Of a stretch of 44,438 nucleotides of DNA, positions 1-7,998 are shown piece by piece. The notes beneath the pieces are model-generated. The model was not told the origin of the DNA. It did not search any database and saw only the letters and a program-made list of their open reading frames with translations. The DNA is from an archaeon. Lineage in GTDB: Archaea; Nanobdellota; Nanobdellia; SCGC-AAA011-G17; PNOQ01. The DNA lies in assembly GCA_018652475.1 (NCBI GenBank), contig JABICB010000019.1, positions 1-44,438 of the forward strand. The letters are read 5' to 3'. Positions within the stretch are counted from its first letter, which is position 1. The number at the start of each line of letters is the position of its first letter. The position numbers and the translations under genes were made by a program.

Positions 1-4
1 AAAG

Positions 5-457
5 ATGGTGAATAAAAAAGCTATATCTCCCTTATTGGTAACTGTGTTATTAGTTGGTTTTACTATTGTTCTTTCTGCAGGCATTATGACTTGGACCAAA
101 ACTACTACTCAAAGTCAGATGGATATAGCTAAAGAATGGAGCGAAGCAGATTGGTATAGATTTAGTGCAAGATATCATGCCAGTTGTGATGATGCTATAA
201 ATTATTCTGTTTCTTGTGAGGGTGCAGGTTCTTCTTGTTATGTATTATTAGTAGAAAATAAAGAGTCTTCTTCTGTTGATTATGTAATTGAAACTTCTGG
301 TAATAAAGGTATTGAAATTTGTGGTCCGTTTAGTGTTGAACCATTTGCTTCAGAATTAGTTCAAGTAACTTATAATAATATAAGTGTAGGTATGCCAACT
401 TCAGATGAATGTCAGGGCTGCTGGTTAGAGGCAGAAATAGTCCCAGTTAATTCTTAA
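5..457 (+). CDS. type IV pilin-like secreted protein
   Basis: This is a 150-residue protein whose N-terminus resembles archaeal pilins and archaellins: a short basic start (NKKAISP) followed by one hydrophobic helix of about 20 residues (about 10-30). The rest is a small extracytoplasmic beta-rich domain with several cysteines (SCDD, SCEGAG, SCYV, ICGP, CQGC), which could form disulfides. The family is processed by a class III signal peptidase and assembled through the hydrophobic helix, so a pilus or surface subunit role is inferred. Only four bases lie upstream in the window, so its operon context cannot be seen. Its stop overlaps the end of the convergent diadenylate cyclase gene by four bases. 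Confidence 0.7.
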   Translation: MVNKKAISPLLVTVLLVGFTIVLSAGIMTWTKTTTQSQMDIAKEWSEADWYRFSARYHASCDDAINYSVSCEGAGSSCYVLLVENKESSSVDYVIETSGNKGIEICGPFSVEPFASELVQVTYNNISVGMPTSDECQGCWLEAEIVPVNS

Positions 458-1287
458 ATCTTCATTATTATTTTTCCGTTCTTAAAAACTCTAACTTTTC
501 CACCTGATGAAGATATGGTTATTGCTATCGCATTAGTTTGTTTTGTTATTGCGGCACAAGCTCTATGTTTTGTTCCAAATCCAGTTGCTAATTTTACTTC
601 AGAAGTATCAATATCAATGTAAGTTCCAGAACTAATTATTTGTCCTTCTGTATCTAAAATAAATGCCCCATCTAGTTGAGCAAATTCCTTTATAGTTTCC
701 TTAATGTCTGGATCTGTTATTTTTTGTTTTGTTTCGTAATTATAAAATGGATTAATGATTAACTGTTTCATATATCTGGTTAATTCCGAAGGTTCTCCTA
801 TGACAAATGCAGTTCCTATTTTCCTACCTTCTCTACCTTCTATCCCTATTTCTGATGCTAAATTTATTATTGATTCTATAACTTCAGAGTTTATTTTTTC
901 AGATAGTTTATGTTTACTTATTTTGAAAAAAATCTCATCAACATCAAATATAAAAATAACTCCGGTGTAACCAGCCCCCAAACTTCCATCTTCCACACAA
1001 ACTATTTTTTCACCTTGTTCAATATATTTTCTATTTATTGCACCTGTCAAAATATCTTTTATTGGAATCATGGAACCTGACTCTAGTTTTCTAATTTTAG
1101 TTTTGTATTCCGTTTTGTTATAAATTTTCGGGCTAGTTTTTTTAAATATGCTTACAGAAATATGTAGTTCATCAGATTCTTCATATTCTTCAGATCTAAC
1201 TTTTTCTATTGAAACTATTGCATCGGCTTTGATATCTTTTGCAATCTTTGTGGCTGCTGTTCCTATGAATGTTTCAATTGGTGGCAT
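454..1287 (-). CDS. dacZ: diadenylate cyclase, DacZ-type (DisA_N domain)
   Basis: This protein probably makes the second messenger c-di-AMP from two ATP. Its 277 residues divide into an N-terminal half resembling the pyruvate-kinase C-terminal-like domain of archaeal DacZ and a C-terminal DisA_N catalytic domain. In the catalytic half the DGA motif (LDGAFIL, near residue 206) and the nucleotide-binding motif GFGTKHRACA are visible. Known enzymes have RHR at the second site and here it reads KHR, a conservative change. c-di-AMP usually controls potassium or osmotic balance, but no transporter target is visible nearby. It converges on the pilin gene and lies downstream of trmI on the same strand, about 35 bases away. 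Confidence 0.85.
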   Translation of the reverse strand: MPPIETFIGTAATKIAKDIKADAIVSIEKVRSEEYEESDELHISVSIFKKTSPKIYNKTEYKTKIRKLESGSMIPIKDILTGAINRKYIEQGEKIVCVEDGSLGAGYTGVIFIFDVDEIFFKISKHKLSEKINSEVIESIINLASEIGIEGREGRKIGTAFVIGEPSELTRYMKQLIINPFYNYETKQKITDPDIKETIKEFAQLDGAFILDTEGQIISSGTYIDIDTSEVKLATGFGTKHRACAAITKQTNAIAITISSSGGKVRVFKNGKIIMKI

Positions 1288-1321
1288 ACTTTTGGTAAGT
1301 TTAATTTATTAAAAAGTGTTT

Positions 1322-2044
1322 CTATATTTTCCTAACAAATGTTAGGAATCCAGTGTGGCCGAGAATTTGAAATTCAGGGTGTATTGTTCTACCGTTAACT
1401 TTCCAAGGTCTTTCAATAGTTTCTATTACTTTCACCAATTTGAAATTTTTATTTGTTTTAATCGCTTCTACGAAGTCAGAAACTTGTGGTGTTGAAGGAG
1501 AATAACTGACTAAGTATCCTCCAGATTTTAATGCTTTTTCTGCATGTGGAATTACTTGCCAAGGTTCTGCCAAATCTAAGGAAATAAGGTCAACATCTTT
1601 TTCAGAAATTCCTTCATAAATATCTGCATCTTTTAGTTTAACATTTTTTAAATCTAAGGATTTTATATTTTTTTCAGCTATTTTCAAAAATTCAGGTCTT
1701 CTTTCATAACCATAAACAGTTTTCACAATATTAGCTAAATGGCAAGTGTTCATTCCTGAACCAACTCCTGCATCGATAACTTTGGAATTTTTATTTATTC
1801 CAGTATTAGCCATTATCTGTCCAATGTCTTTTGAATGCATTGCCTGTGGTCCTCTTTTTAGTTTGTCAGTATTATCTTTAAAGTTAGCTTCAGATACTAA
1901 GAATTCTTTATTCATGTGTGATTTTATAGGTTCTTCTGCAGTAGAAATATCATCTCCCTTTATTACTCCGTGTTGAGTATGTAAATCTCCTTCTATCCAA
2001 TAATATTTCTTTTCTTTTCCGAATAATACTTTTTTTATTTTCAT
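1322..2044 (-). CDS. trmI: tRNA (adenine-N1)-methyltransferase TrmI
   Basis: This is an S-adenosylmethionine-dependent class I methyltransferase of the TrmI family, which in Archaea makes m1A at tRNA positions 57/58. The 240 residues start with a small beta domain, followed by the family hallmark KRGPQAMHSKDIG and the SAM motif VIDAGVGSGMNT (about residues 90-101). The acidic ribose-binding residue is in YGYERRPE and the catalytic motif reads DLAEPW. Length matches the family. The next gene upstream on this strand is tRNA-Leu(CAA). Confidence 0.9.
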   Translation of the reverse strand: MKIKKVLFGKEKKYYWIEGDLHTQHGVIKGDDISTAEEPIKSHMNKEFLVSEANFKDNTDKLKRGPQAMHSKDIGQIMANTGINKNSKVIDAGVGSGMNTCHLANIVKTVYGYERRPEFLKIAEKNIKSLDLKNVKLKDADIYEGISEKDVDLISLDLAEPWQVIPHAEKALKSGGYLVSYSPSTPQVSDFVEAIKTNKNFKLVKVIETIERPWKVNGRTIHPEFQILGHTGFLTFVRKI

Positions 2045-2055
2045 TTTTTATAATA

Positions 2056-2139
2056 TGCAGGTGACAGGACTCGAACCTGCGTAGGCACTAAGCCAGTGGA
2101 TTTTGAGTCCACCCCGTTTGACCGCTCCGGCACACCTGC
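2056..2139 (-). tRNA. tRNA-Leu (anticodon CAA)
   Basis: The minus strand folds into a class II tRNA with a long variable arm. A 7-bp acceptor stem GCAGGTG/CACCTGC ends in discriminator A, and the T arm is GCAGG-TTCGAGT-CCTGT. The anticodon stem GTGGA/TCCAC encloses loop CTCAAAA, giving anticodon CAA, which reads UUG. CCA is not encoded and no intron is visible. Confidence 0.95.
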
Positions 2140-2166
2140 GTTATGTAATATTTTTGTAAACCTATC

Positions 2167-2176
2167 CTTTTATAAG
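2167..2176 (+). promoter_or_regulatory. TATA box of the ABC exporter operon
   Basis: CTTTTATAAG lies about 27 bases upstream of the ATG at 2198. In archaeal promoters transcription starts about 25-30 bases after the TATA box, so this mRNA is probably leaderless. Confidence 0.65.
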
Positions 2177-2197
2177 TTTTTTTAGATTTCGAAAAAT

Positions 2198-2869
2198 ATG
2201 GATAGCGTAATATCATTGAATAATGTTGGGAAAAGTTATGACATTGGTGATTATGAGTTACATGTTTTGAGAGATATCTCAGTTAGTATAAAAAAGGGTG
2301 AATTTGTTGCTATTAAAGGACCTTCTGGTGCTGGAAAAAGTACTTGGATGAATTTAATAGGTAGTTTAGATCTCCCAACCGAAGGCAGTATTATATTAGA
2401 TGGACACGATTTGTCTACATTGTCTGAAGAAGAGTTAGCAGTTCTTAGAAGTGATAAAATTGGTTTTGTTTTTCAAAATTTCAATTTGATTCCATCTTTA
2501 ACTGCATTTGAAAATGTTTCTATGCCTTTGATTTTTCAAGATGTTGAAAAAGAAGATAGAAATAAACTTGCAAGTACATTGTTAGAAAAAGTTGGACTAA
2601 AAGATAGAATGCATCATAAACCTTCTGAAATGTCTGGCGGTGAAAAACAAAGAGTTGCAATTGCTAGGGCATTAGTAAATGATCCCGATATTATTTTGGC
2701 TGATGAACCGACTGGAAATCTTGATTCAAAAACCGGAAAAGAAATTATCGAATTATTGATGGATCTTAATAAGAAAGGTAAAACTTTGATTATCATTACA
2801 CATGATGATAAAATAGCAAAATTAGCAGAGAGAGTGATAAATTTGAAAGATGGAGAAATAATAAGATGA
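2198..2869 (+). CDS. ABC transporter ATPase, MacB/LolD family
   Basis: This 223-residue nucleotide-binding subunit has Walker A GPSGAGKST at 41-49, a Q-loop at VFQNFNLIP (91-99), the signature MSGGEKQ at 145-151, Walker B IILADEP at 165-171 and the switch histidine in ITHDD. The order and spacing match the LolD/MacB/FtsE group, which powers extrusion of lipids, peptides or lipoproteins through FtsX-fold permeases rather than import. The last four bases overlap the start of the next gene, and the permease follows two genes on, so this is the first gene of a translationally coupled three-gene exporter operon. Confidence 0.93.
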   Translation: MDSVISLNNVGKSYDIGDYELHVLRDISVSIKKGEFVAIKGPSGAGKSTWMNLIGSLDLPTEGSIILDGHDLSTLSEEELAVLRSDKIGFVFQNFNLIPSLTAFENVSMPLIFQDVEKEDRNKLASTLLEKVGLKDRMHHKPSEMSGGEKQRVAIARALVNDPDIILADEPTGNLDSKTGKEIIELLMDLNKKGKTLIIITHDDKIAKLAERVINLKDGEIIR

Positions 2870-3708
2870 AATTAAAATTATTACTTTTAATTAGTTTACT
2901 TTTTGTTGGTTCTGTTGGTGCGATGAGTATTGAGTCTGTTGATTCTAATGAATTTGCTCCTGGCGAACAAGGGTTGATTAATATAAGATTTGAGAATGAA
3001 CATTCATTTGATATAATTGATGTTAATGTGCATTTGGATTTTTCTGGAGCTGAATTACCTTTTGCACCAGTTGATATGGGATCTAATGTCTTTATTGATG
3101 AGATAAATGATGGCGATGATGAACTTGTACAATTTAATATTGTGGTATTACCTAATGCGGAATTGAATATATACAGTGTTCCAGTCCACATAACTTATTT
3201 TGGAAATAATGAAACTTATGAAAGAGAAGATATGATTAGTATAATTGTTCACACTGATCCAATTCTTTCTGTTATTGTTTCTGAACCGGATTTTATTGTT
3301 GGAAATATTGCAGATGTAAATATCAAAATTATCAATGAAGGTTTAGCTGATGTTAAGTTTTTGAAAGTTAAATTAGGTAATAGTGATTTCTTTGATGTAT
3401 TATCTTCTTCTGAAATTTATGTTGGTGAACTTGATTCTGATGATTCTGATAAAGTTGAATTTAGTATCAGATTAAACAATGTTATTTCTGATAGTATTAG
3501 TATCCCAGTAAGTTTAGAATATTATGATTCTTCAAATAATCTTTACACAATGGGTGATAATTTAAGAATTAATGTTTATTCTGAAAAGGAAGCTAAAGAT
3601 TTAGGTTTGATTGTTAATGAAAAAAGTACTTGGTGGATATATCTGATTGTAGGATTTGTTATTTTTGCGATCTATAAACACAGGAAGAAAAAGAAACGAA
3701 AAAGATGA
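2866..3708 (+). CDS. membrane-anchored exporter-associated protein with beta-sandwich repeats
   Basis: The 280-residue protein has an N-terminal signal peptide (KLKLLLLISLLFVGSVGAM), two extracytoplasmic domains resembling the CARDB/S-layer-like beta-sandwiches of COG1361 proteins (about 25-130 and 135-235), a transmembrane helix near 255-272 and a very basic cytoplasmic tail (KHRKKKKRKR). It lies between the ATPase and permease genes, overlapping each by four bases, so it is very likely a subunit or partner of this exporter. Bacterial MacB works with the periplasmic adaptor MacA. This protein occupies the same genetic place but does not look like MacA, so an analogous role is inference. Confidence 0.75.
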   Translation: MKLKLLLLISLLFVGSVGAMSIESVDSNEFAPGEQGLINIRFENEHSFDIIDVNVHLDFSGAELPFAPVDMGSNVFIDEINDGDDELVQFNIVVLPNAELNIYSVPVHITYFGNNETYEREDMISIIVHTDPILSVIVSEPDFIVGNIADVNIKIINEGLADVKFLKVKLGNSDFFDVLSSSEIYVGELDSDDSDKVEFSIRLNNVISDSISIPVSLEYYDSSNNLYTMGDNLRINVYSEKEAKDLGLIVNEKSTWWIYLIVGFVIFAIYKHRKKKKRKR

Positions 3709-4922
3709 TTTCTGATTATTTTGTTTTTGCTCTGAAAAGTATAAGGCGAAGAGGTTTAAGATCTTGGCTTACTATGATTGGTATTTTCATAGGTATAGCT
3801 GCAGTAGTTTCTCTCATTTCTCTTGGGCAAGGACTTGAAGATTCTATAACTGGGCAGTTTGAAGAAATGGGATCTAATAAATTAACTTTGTTGGGCAAGG
3901 CAGGTTCTATTGTTTCTCCAATTGCTTCTTCTTTGGCAGATAAATCAATAACTGAAGATGATTTGAAGATAATTGGGGATGTCGGAGGGGTTGATTATAT
4001 TGTTAGTATGTTAATGAGTTCTTTAGTTGTAGAATTTGATGGTGAATTAAATAATTTATTTGTTTATGGTCTCCCTCCGAAAGAAAGTAATTTAGCTTTT
4101 GGTGGAATGTCTTCTTGGCAAGCCGAGCAAGGAAGATTACTTGAAGATTCTGACAAATATAAAATTTTTATTGGTGATGGAATTGCCCATGATACATTTT
4201 CAGAAGATCTTGAGATTAGAGATAAATTGGAAATGAATGGTGTCAATTTTAAAGTTGTTGGAATTTTAAAAAAAGTAGGTGGGCCAGATGATTATTCTAT
4301 TTATTTACCTTTGGGGGTTTTGAGAAATTTAGTTGATGAGCCAGAATTGGTTTCAATGGCTACTATTGTTGTTAAAGAAGATTTCGAACCTTCGTTAGTT
4401 GCTGAAGAAATAAGAAAAGAACTATATGATTATAGAAATGAAGATGAAAATTCTGCTACCTTTTCTTTATCTACTTCTGATGAATTGTTACAAACTATTG
4501 GCGATGTATTGAGTATAGTACAATGGATCTTAGTTGGTATTGCTGCAATTTCCTTATTAGTTGGTGGTGTTGGAATAATGAATACTATGTATACTTCTGT
4601 TGTCGAAAGAACTAGGGAAATTGGAATTATGAAAGCTACTGGTGCTAAGAACTCTGATGTGTTGATTTTATTTTTAATTGAATCTGGTATGTTGGGGATT
4701 TTTGGGGGGTTGATAGGAATAATTATTGGTGTTGGAATCAGTAAAGGCGTAGAATATATTGCTTATCAACAACTAGGTATTGATTTGTTAAAAGTTAGTA
4801 TCGATCCTTATTTAATTGGAGGTGCTTTATTATTTTCATTTGTGGTAGGATCTGTTTCAGGAGTTTTTCCAGCTAGACAAGCTGCTCGTTTGAAACCTAT
4901 TGATGCATTAAGGTATGAATAG
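3705..4922 (+). CDS. ABC transporter permease, MacB/FtsX family
   Basis: This 405-residue permease has the MacB-type layout: a first transmembrane helix near residues 20-42 (SWLTMIGIFIGIAAVVSLISLGQG), a large extracytoplasmic MacB_PCD domain (about 45-265), then an FtsX domain with three helices (about 275-300, 320-345 and 370-392). The segment VVERTREIGIMKATGAK is the conserved coupling region that contacts the ATPase, and the C-terminal FPARQAARLKPIDALRYE is the typical family ending. It overlaps the preceding gene by four bases. The substrate cannot be read from sequence. Confidence 0.92.
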   Translation: MISDYFVFALKSIRRRGLRSWLTMIGIFIGIAAVVSLISLGQGLEDSITGQFEEMGSNKLTLLGKAGSIVSPIASSLADKSITEDDLKIIGDVGGVDYIVSMLMSSLVVEFDGELNNLFVYGLPPKESNLAFGGMSSWQAEQGRLLEDSDKYKIFIGDGIAHDTFSEDLEIRDKLEMNGVNFKVVGILKKVGGPDDYSIYLPLGVLRNLVDEPELVSMATIVVKEDFEPSLVAEEIRKELYDYRNEDENSATFSLSTSDELLQTIGDVLSIVQWILVGIAAISLLVGGVGIMNTMYTSVVERTREIGIMKATGAKNSDVLILFLIESGMLGIFGGLIGIIIGVGISKGVEYIAYQQLGIDLLKVSIDPYLIGGALLFSFVVGSVSGVFPARQAARLKPIDALRYE

Positions 4923-4926
4923 AAAT

Positions 4927-4939
4927 CTTTTTATATATC
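4927..4939 (+). promoter_or_regulatory. TATA box of the RHS gene
   Basis: The sequence CTTTTTATATATC lies 18-30 bases upstream of the ATG at 4958, giving the RHS gene its own promoter with little or no 5' leader. Confidence 0.55.
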
Positions 4940-4957
4940 TTTTTTGTAATTTATTAT

Positions 4958-6076
4958 ATGAAAGAGAGTGTGTTATTTGTAATTTTTTTAATAATCTGTA
5001 TGCCTGTGGGTTTTGCTAAAAGTGTTGTTGTTGACAATATTAATGAAACTGAAATAATTATTGAGCCTTCAAGTATTACTCGTTATGTTTATGGCCTGGA
5101 TGGGATTGTTGCATCCATGGTTGATTCTGAAATTAATTATTTTCATTCTGATCGTATTAAGAGTAATCGATTGATAACAGATTATAGTGGTTTTGAAGTT
5201 AGTACTTTCAAATCTCTTCCTTTTGGACAGGAAGTTGAAAATAATGGAATCAGATTCGCCTTTGCAACTGGAAAAGAATTAGACCCTAGTGATTTATATT
5301 ATTTTGGTGCTCGTTATTATGATTCTAATTCGGGGAGATTTACGTCTGTTGATCCAGTAAAAGAAAATCATGCATATTCTTATGTTGATAATAATCCTAT
5401 GAATTTAGTTGATCCCACTGGAGAAAGTTTTTTTGAACCTTCTACAGTTAATTCATTGCTAACTTCATCTACAACTTGTGCAATTGCAGGTAATTGCGGA
5501 CCCCAAGTAATGATTCCTGATTTTGCAGATGCAGCGGCAGTGGGATGTCTTTTTCTTGCAGGAATTGCAGCATGGGGCATCTCGCAAGGATTGGGCCCTC
5601 AATTCCCAGATATTAATTTGCCAGATTTAGGGGATACAGGGGAGCAAGATAATACTGTCTCTTTATCTAAATCCATGAGTATTCCTAAATCAAAAACTAT
5701 TTCTCTGACTGAACCAATTACTCTTGAGCGCCAGAGGGTAATAACATATGGAAGAGTTATGACTAAACAAGAAGCTAAACTATTTGATTCTACAGGTGTC
5801 CTTGGTGGCGAAGGTGCAAGGGGTGAAGAAGGTCAGCTAGTTCCAGTTTTTCTTGCACCTCCTGGCATTATAAAAAGAACCCGGGGTTTATCTAATAATA
5901 AATTACAAGAATTTTATAGGGATATTGGTGGGAAAAATACTCAGCCAGGAAAACTTCAAGTACGTTTTTTTACAACATCATTTGTGCCAACTACTGATCC
6001 AATTCGTTCCAGATCTGGGAATATCTTTGAATTAAAATTTCCCCGGGGAACCCAAACAATTTCTGTTGAATATTAA
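4958..6076 (+). CDS. secreted mini-RHS protein with variable toxin-like C-terminus
   Basis: The 372-residue protein has a signal peptide (about 1-20), then a short RHS/YD-type segment (about 40-155). That segment ends in the RHS-associated core: YYFGARYYDSNSGRFTSVDP, then YSYVDNNPMNLVDPTGE. In RHS proteins this core is the boundary after which a variable toxin follows. Here about 215 residues follow: a cysteine-containing linker, a small hydrophobic Ala/Gly-rich segment, a Ser/Thr-rich spacer and a compact 110-residue domain beginning near VITYGRVMTKQEAK. The many YD repeats that form a complete RHS cage are missing. GC content rises in the 3' part (5590-6060), suggesting acquired DNA. The toxin fold is not recognised; an ADP-ribosyltransferase-like fold is only a guess. 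Convergent small genes downstream are candidate immunity genes. Confidence 0.8.
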   Translation: MKESVLFVIFLIICMPVGFAKSVVVDNINETEIIIEPSSITRYVYGLDGIVASMVDSEINYFHSDRIKSNRLITDYSGFEVSTFKSLPFGQEVENNGIRFAFATGKELDPSDLYYFGARYYDSNSGRFTSVDPVKENHAYSYVDNNPMNLVDPTGESFFEPSTVNSLLTSSTTCAIAGNCGPQVMIPDFADAAAVGCLFLAGIAAWGISQGLGPQFPDINLPDLGDTGEQDNTVSLSKSMSIPKSKTISLTEPITLERQRVITYGRVMTKQEAKLFDSTGVLGGEGARGEEGQLVPVFLAPPGIIKRTRGLSNNKLQEFYRDIGGKNTQPGKLQVRFFTTSFVPTTDPIRSRSGNIFELKFPRGTQTISVEY

Positions 6077-6157
6077 TATTTAATTAATTTTTTTATAAGT
6101 TATTTCTTTTTTTTTAAAATAGTAATCTGTCCTTGGATTTAATATTGATTTGTTTTT

Positions 6158-6559
6158 TTAAAATTCTTTTTTTATGATATCTTTATTTTTTTTTATTAAA
6201 CTTAACCCAGTAAGGGTTGCCTTTTTCAAATATGGATTTGAAATATATTTTTTTAAATATTCATAATTTTCAATGCTTTTATCTATTTCAGCAATACTAA
6301 TTATGGCATAAGGAGTTAAGGATTCATTTTTTTCTATAATACGTTTTAAACAGGGTTTTGCATTTTCTAGTTTTAATTTTCCAGTTAATAATATCCCAAA
6401 TAAATTTTCATCATAGTTTTCATTTGATAAATAATTTTGTACTATATTGTTTTTCTCTAATTTATTAATATAAATTATTTCTTCAACTAGTTTTACTTTG
6501 GAAAATATATCTGAATTACTATCAAATATTTTTTTAATTTCTCTCTCTAAATTATTCAT
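6158..6559 (-). CDS. small helical (HEAT-like) protein of unknown function
   Basis: The 133-residue protein is very AT-rich and predicted all-helical. Paired amphipathic helices around ENAKPCLKRIIEKNESLTPYA and ENYEYLKKYISNPYLKKATL resemble HEAT-type repeats. It has no signal peptide or catalytic motif. It is the last gene of a minus-strand operon, its start overlaps the stop of the preceding gene by four bases, and it ends 80 bases from the convergent RHS gene. Immunity to the RHS C-terminus is possible from position alone, but nothing in the sequence proves it. Confidence 0.6.
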   Translation of the reverse strand: MNNLEREIKKIFDSNSDIFSKVKLVEEIIYINKLEKNNIVQNYLSNENYDENLFGILLTGKLKLENAKPCLKRIIEKNESLTPYAIISIAEIDKSIENYEYLKKYISNPYLKKATLTGLSLIKKNKDIIKKEF

Positions 6560-6930
6560 TTATATTCTCCTAATTTAATAAAATATAAATTATAATTTTC
6601 CATAAATCCTATTGCTCTTTTATTATCTGTTCTATGCGTTATTAATTTTATTTTTTTTAAATTTTCTTTTTTTAAATTATTACTTTTTAAAAATTTTTGT
6701 CCAGTATAACTGCCCAAATAGTTCTCTAATTGATTTAAAAAGGAATTATCTTTTTTTCTAATTAAAAACACTCCATTTTGTTCTCCTTTACTATATCCTC
6801 TAAAGCCAAATTTCTCAATTGTTTCAATTGTTTTTTCTAACGATATTATGTCTTCTTTAATTATTTTTTTTGAAATATGCACATTCAAATTTTTTATATA
6901 AGAATTATAATCAGTAATATTTTTCTTCAT
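6556..6930 (-). CDS. unknown small cytoplasmic protein of the RHS-linked operon
   Basis: This 124-residue, lysine- and asparagine-rich protein matches no family I recognise. It has no signal peptide or transmembrane segment. A central part with alternating beta and helix (KFGFRGYSKGEQNGVFLIRK, later KIKLITHRTDNKRAIGFM) suggests a small alpha/beta fold. It is cotranscribed with the genes on either side, overlapping the HEAT-like gene by four bases and starting ten bases after the lipoprotein gene. Small proteins next to polymorphic toxins are often immunity proteins, which is the best positional guess. Confidence 0.55.
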   Translation of the reverse strand: MKKNITDYNSYIKNLNVHISKKIIKEDIISLEKTIETIEKFGFRGYSKGEQNGVFLIRKKDNSFLNQLENYLGSYTGQKFLKSNNLKKENLKKIKLITHRTDNKRAIGFMENYNLYFIKLGEYK

Positions 6931-6939
6931 TTTATCTAA

Positions 6940-7344
6940 TCAGTAAAAATAACTGCTCCTTTTTTTATCTTTTTTTATAGAATATTTATTTAAAATTTTT
7001 CTTTTTAGAAGTCCAGTTTCTTCTTTTGTAATCTTTTTGTCGTTATTAGTATCTGCTACTCTTATTATTTGTTCTAAATATTTTTTTTGTTTATATGGGT
7101 TAGTTACACCAGTTATGAAAGTAGTGGTAATTAGGTTTCCATTCCAAATTTGTTCTTTTTCATATGCTTTCATTGTTCCTGCCTTTATTGCAGCAATTAA
7201 GTACATCTCTGATAAATCTTCAATTTCATATTGTTGATTATGTATTTGAATTGTGTTGCAGGGTCGAGATACAGTTTCAAGATTAGTTGTTGCACATCCC
7301 GTTAAGAATGAACCTATTAATGCGTATTCTAATATTTTTTTCAT
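6940..7344 (-). CDS. lipoprotein with an EF-hand calcium-binding loop
   Basis: The 134-residue protein has an N-terminal lipobox-type signal (hydrophobic stretch ending LTGC, cysteine near residue 17), so it should be lipid-anchored outside the membrane. Near residues 98-109 it carries DTNNDKKITKEE, which matches the 12-residue EF-hand loop with acidic or Asn ligands at positions 1, 3 and 5 and Glu at 12. Such single loops occur in dockerins and in calcium-binding proteins outside eukaryotes. It overlaps the Crp-like gene by four bases, so it is translated with a regulator and a nucleotidyltransferase, an unusual company for a surface lipoprotein. Confidence 0.7.
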   Translation of the reverse strand: MKKILEYALIGSFLTGCATTNLETVSRPCNTIQIHNQQYEIEDLSEMYLIAAIKAGTMKAYEKEQIWNGNLITTTFITGVTNPYKQKKYLEQIIRVADTNNDKKITKEETGLLKRKILNKYSIKKDKKRSSYFY

Positions 7345-7997
7345 TTTTCATGTAACCTTTTTTTAACTTTTATTCTTGAATTTCCATAAGAAATAGAATT
7401 ACTATTTTTAATTGTCCTACTTACACTTTCTCTTGTTGTTCCTATCATTTTTGCTAGTGTTTTTTGATCAAGTTTTTTCATGGTAAAATAATCTTTTTCT
7501 TCTCTTCCAATCTGAGTGATGCAAGTATCAATAACATTATGAAGTTTATCTTCTAATGTTAAGTCATTCATATTTTTTATTAATCTATTTTGATAATTTG
7601 AAGCTAATTCATCTTGTAATCTAATTATATTTTGAGTAACTTTTGGATAATTAAAAATTATGTAATCTCTTTGATTTTTTGAAATTGTTAAAACTTTTGA
7701 ATTATCTTCTAATGAATGCCATTCTGTTTCAAAATTTTTAAATCCTATATCTGAAAACAAAGAGTTTTTTCCAAAAATTAAGGAATATGATATCTTATCT
7801 TTATTATCTATAACACTTTCTAAGTATGAACCATTAAGGACATAATATAAATTAAGTTTGTCTTTTTGAATTATAATTGATTTTTTGTTATTTTTGATAA
7901 TATTTAAATTATTATTTGCATATTTAAGAAATGATTCTTTTTCTGTGTACCTAACATTTTGTAATAAAGGGCATTTATCTTCTATCTTGTTTTTCAT
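7341..7997 (-). CDS. Crp/Fnr-type transcription regulator
   Basis: The protein has a divergent N-terminal cyclic-nucleotide-binding-like beta domain (about 20-115), a dimerisation helix (SNYQNRLIKNMNDLTLEDKL) and a C-terminal winged helix with the Crp-type signature (LDQKTLAKMIGTTRESVSRTIKN). The phosphate-binding cassette of cAMP-binding members is not recognisable, so its ligand is unknown. Crp-type proteins are uncommon in Archaea, which suggests transfer. I prefer the ATG at 7997 over one seven codons upstream because it directly follows the nucleotidyltransferase stop and has a GGTGGGGAG ribosome-binding site before it. A palindrome at the operon head (8840-8853) is its natural candidate operator. 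Confidence 0.8.
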   Translation of the reverse strand: MKNKIEDKCPLLQNVRYTEKESFLKYANNNLNIIKNNKKSIIIQKDKLNLYYVLNGSYLESVIDNKDKISYSLIFGKNSLFSDIGFKNFETEWHSLEDNSKVLTISKNQRDYIIFNYPKVTQNIIRLQDELASNYQNRLIKNMNDLTLEDKLHNVIDTCITQIGREEKDYFTMKKLDQKTLAKMIGTTRESVSRTIKNSNSISYGNSRIKVKKRLHEK

Positions 7998-7998
7998 A

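Noticed and set aside
4958-6076. Full-length RHS or type VI secretion effector
   Set aside because: There is no PAAR or VgrG region, no cage-sized repeat section and no secretion-system gene nearby. A signal peptide suggests Sec export instead.
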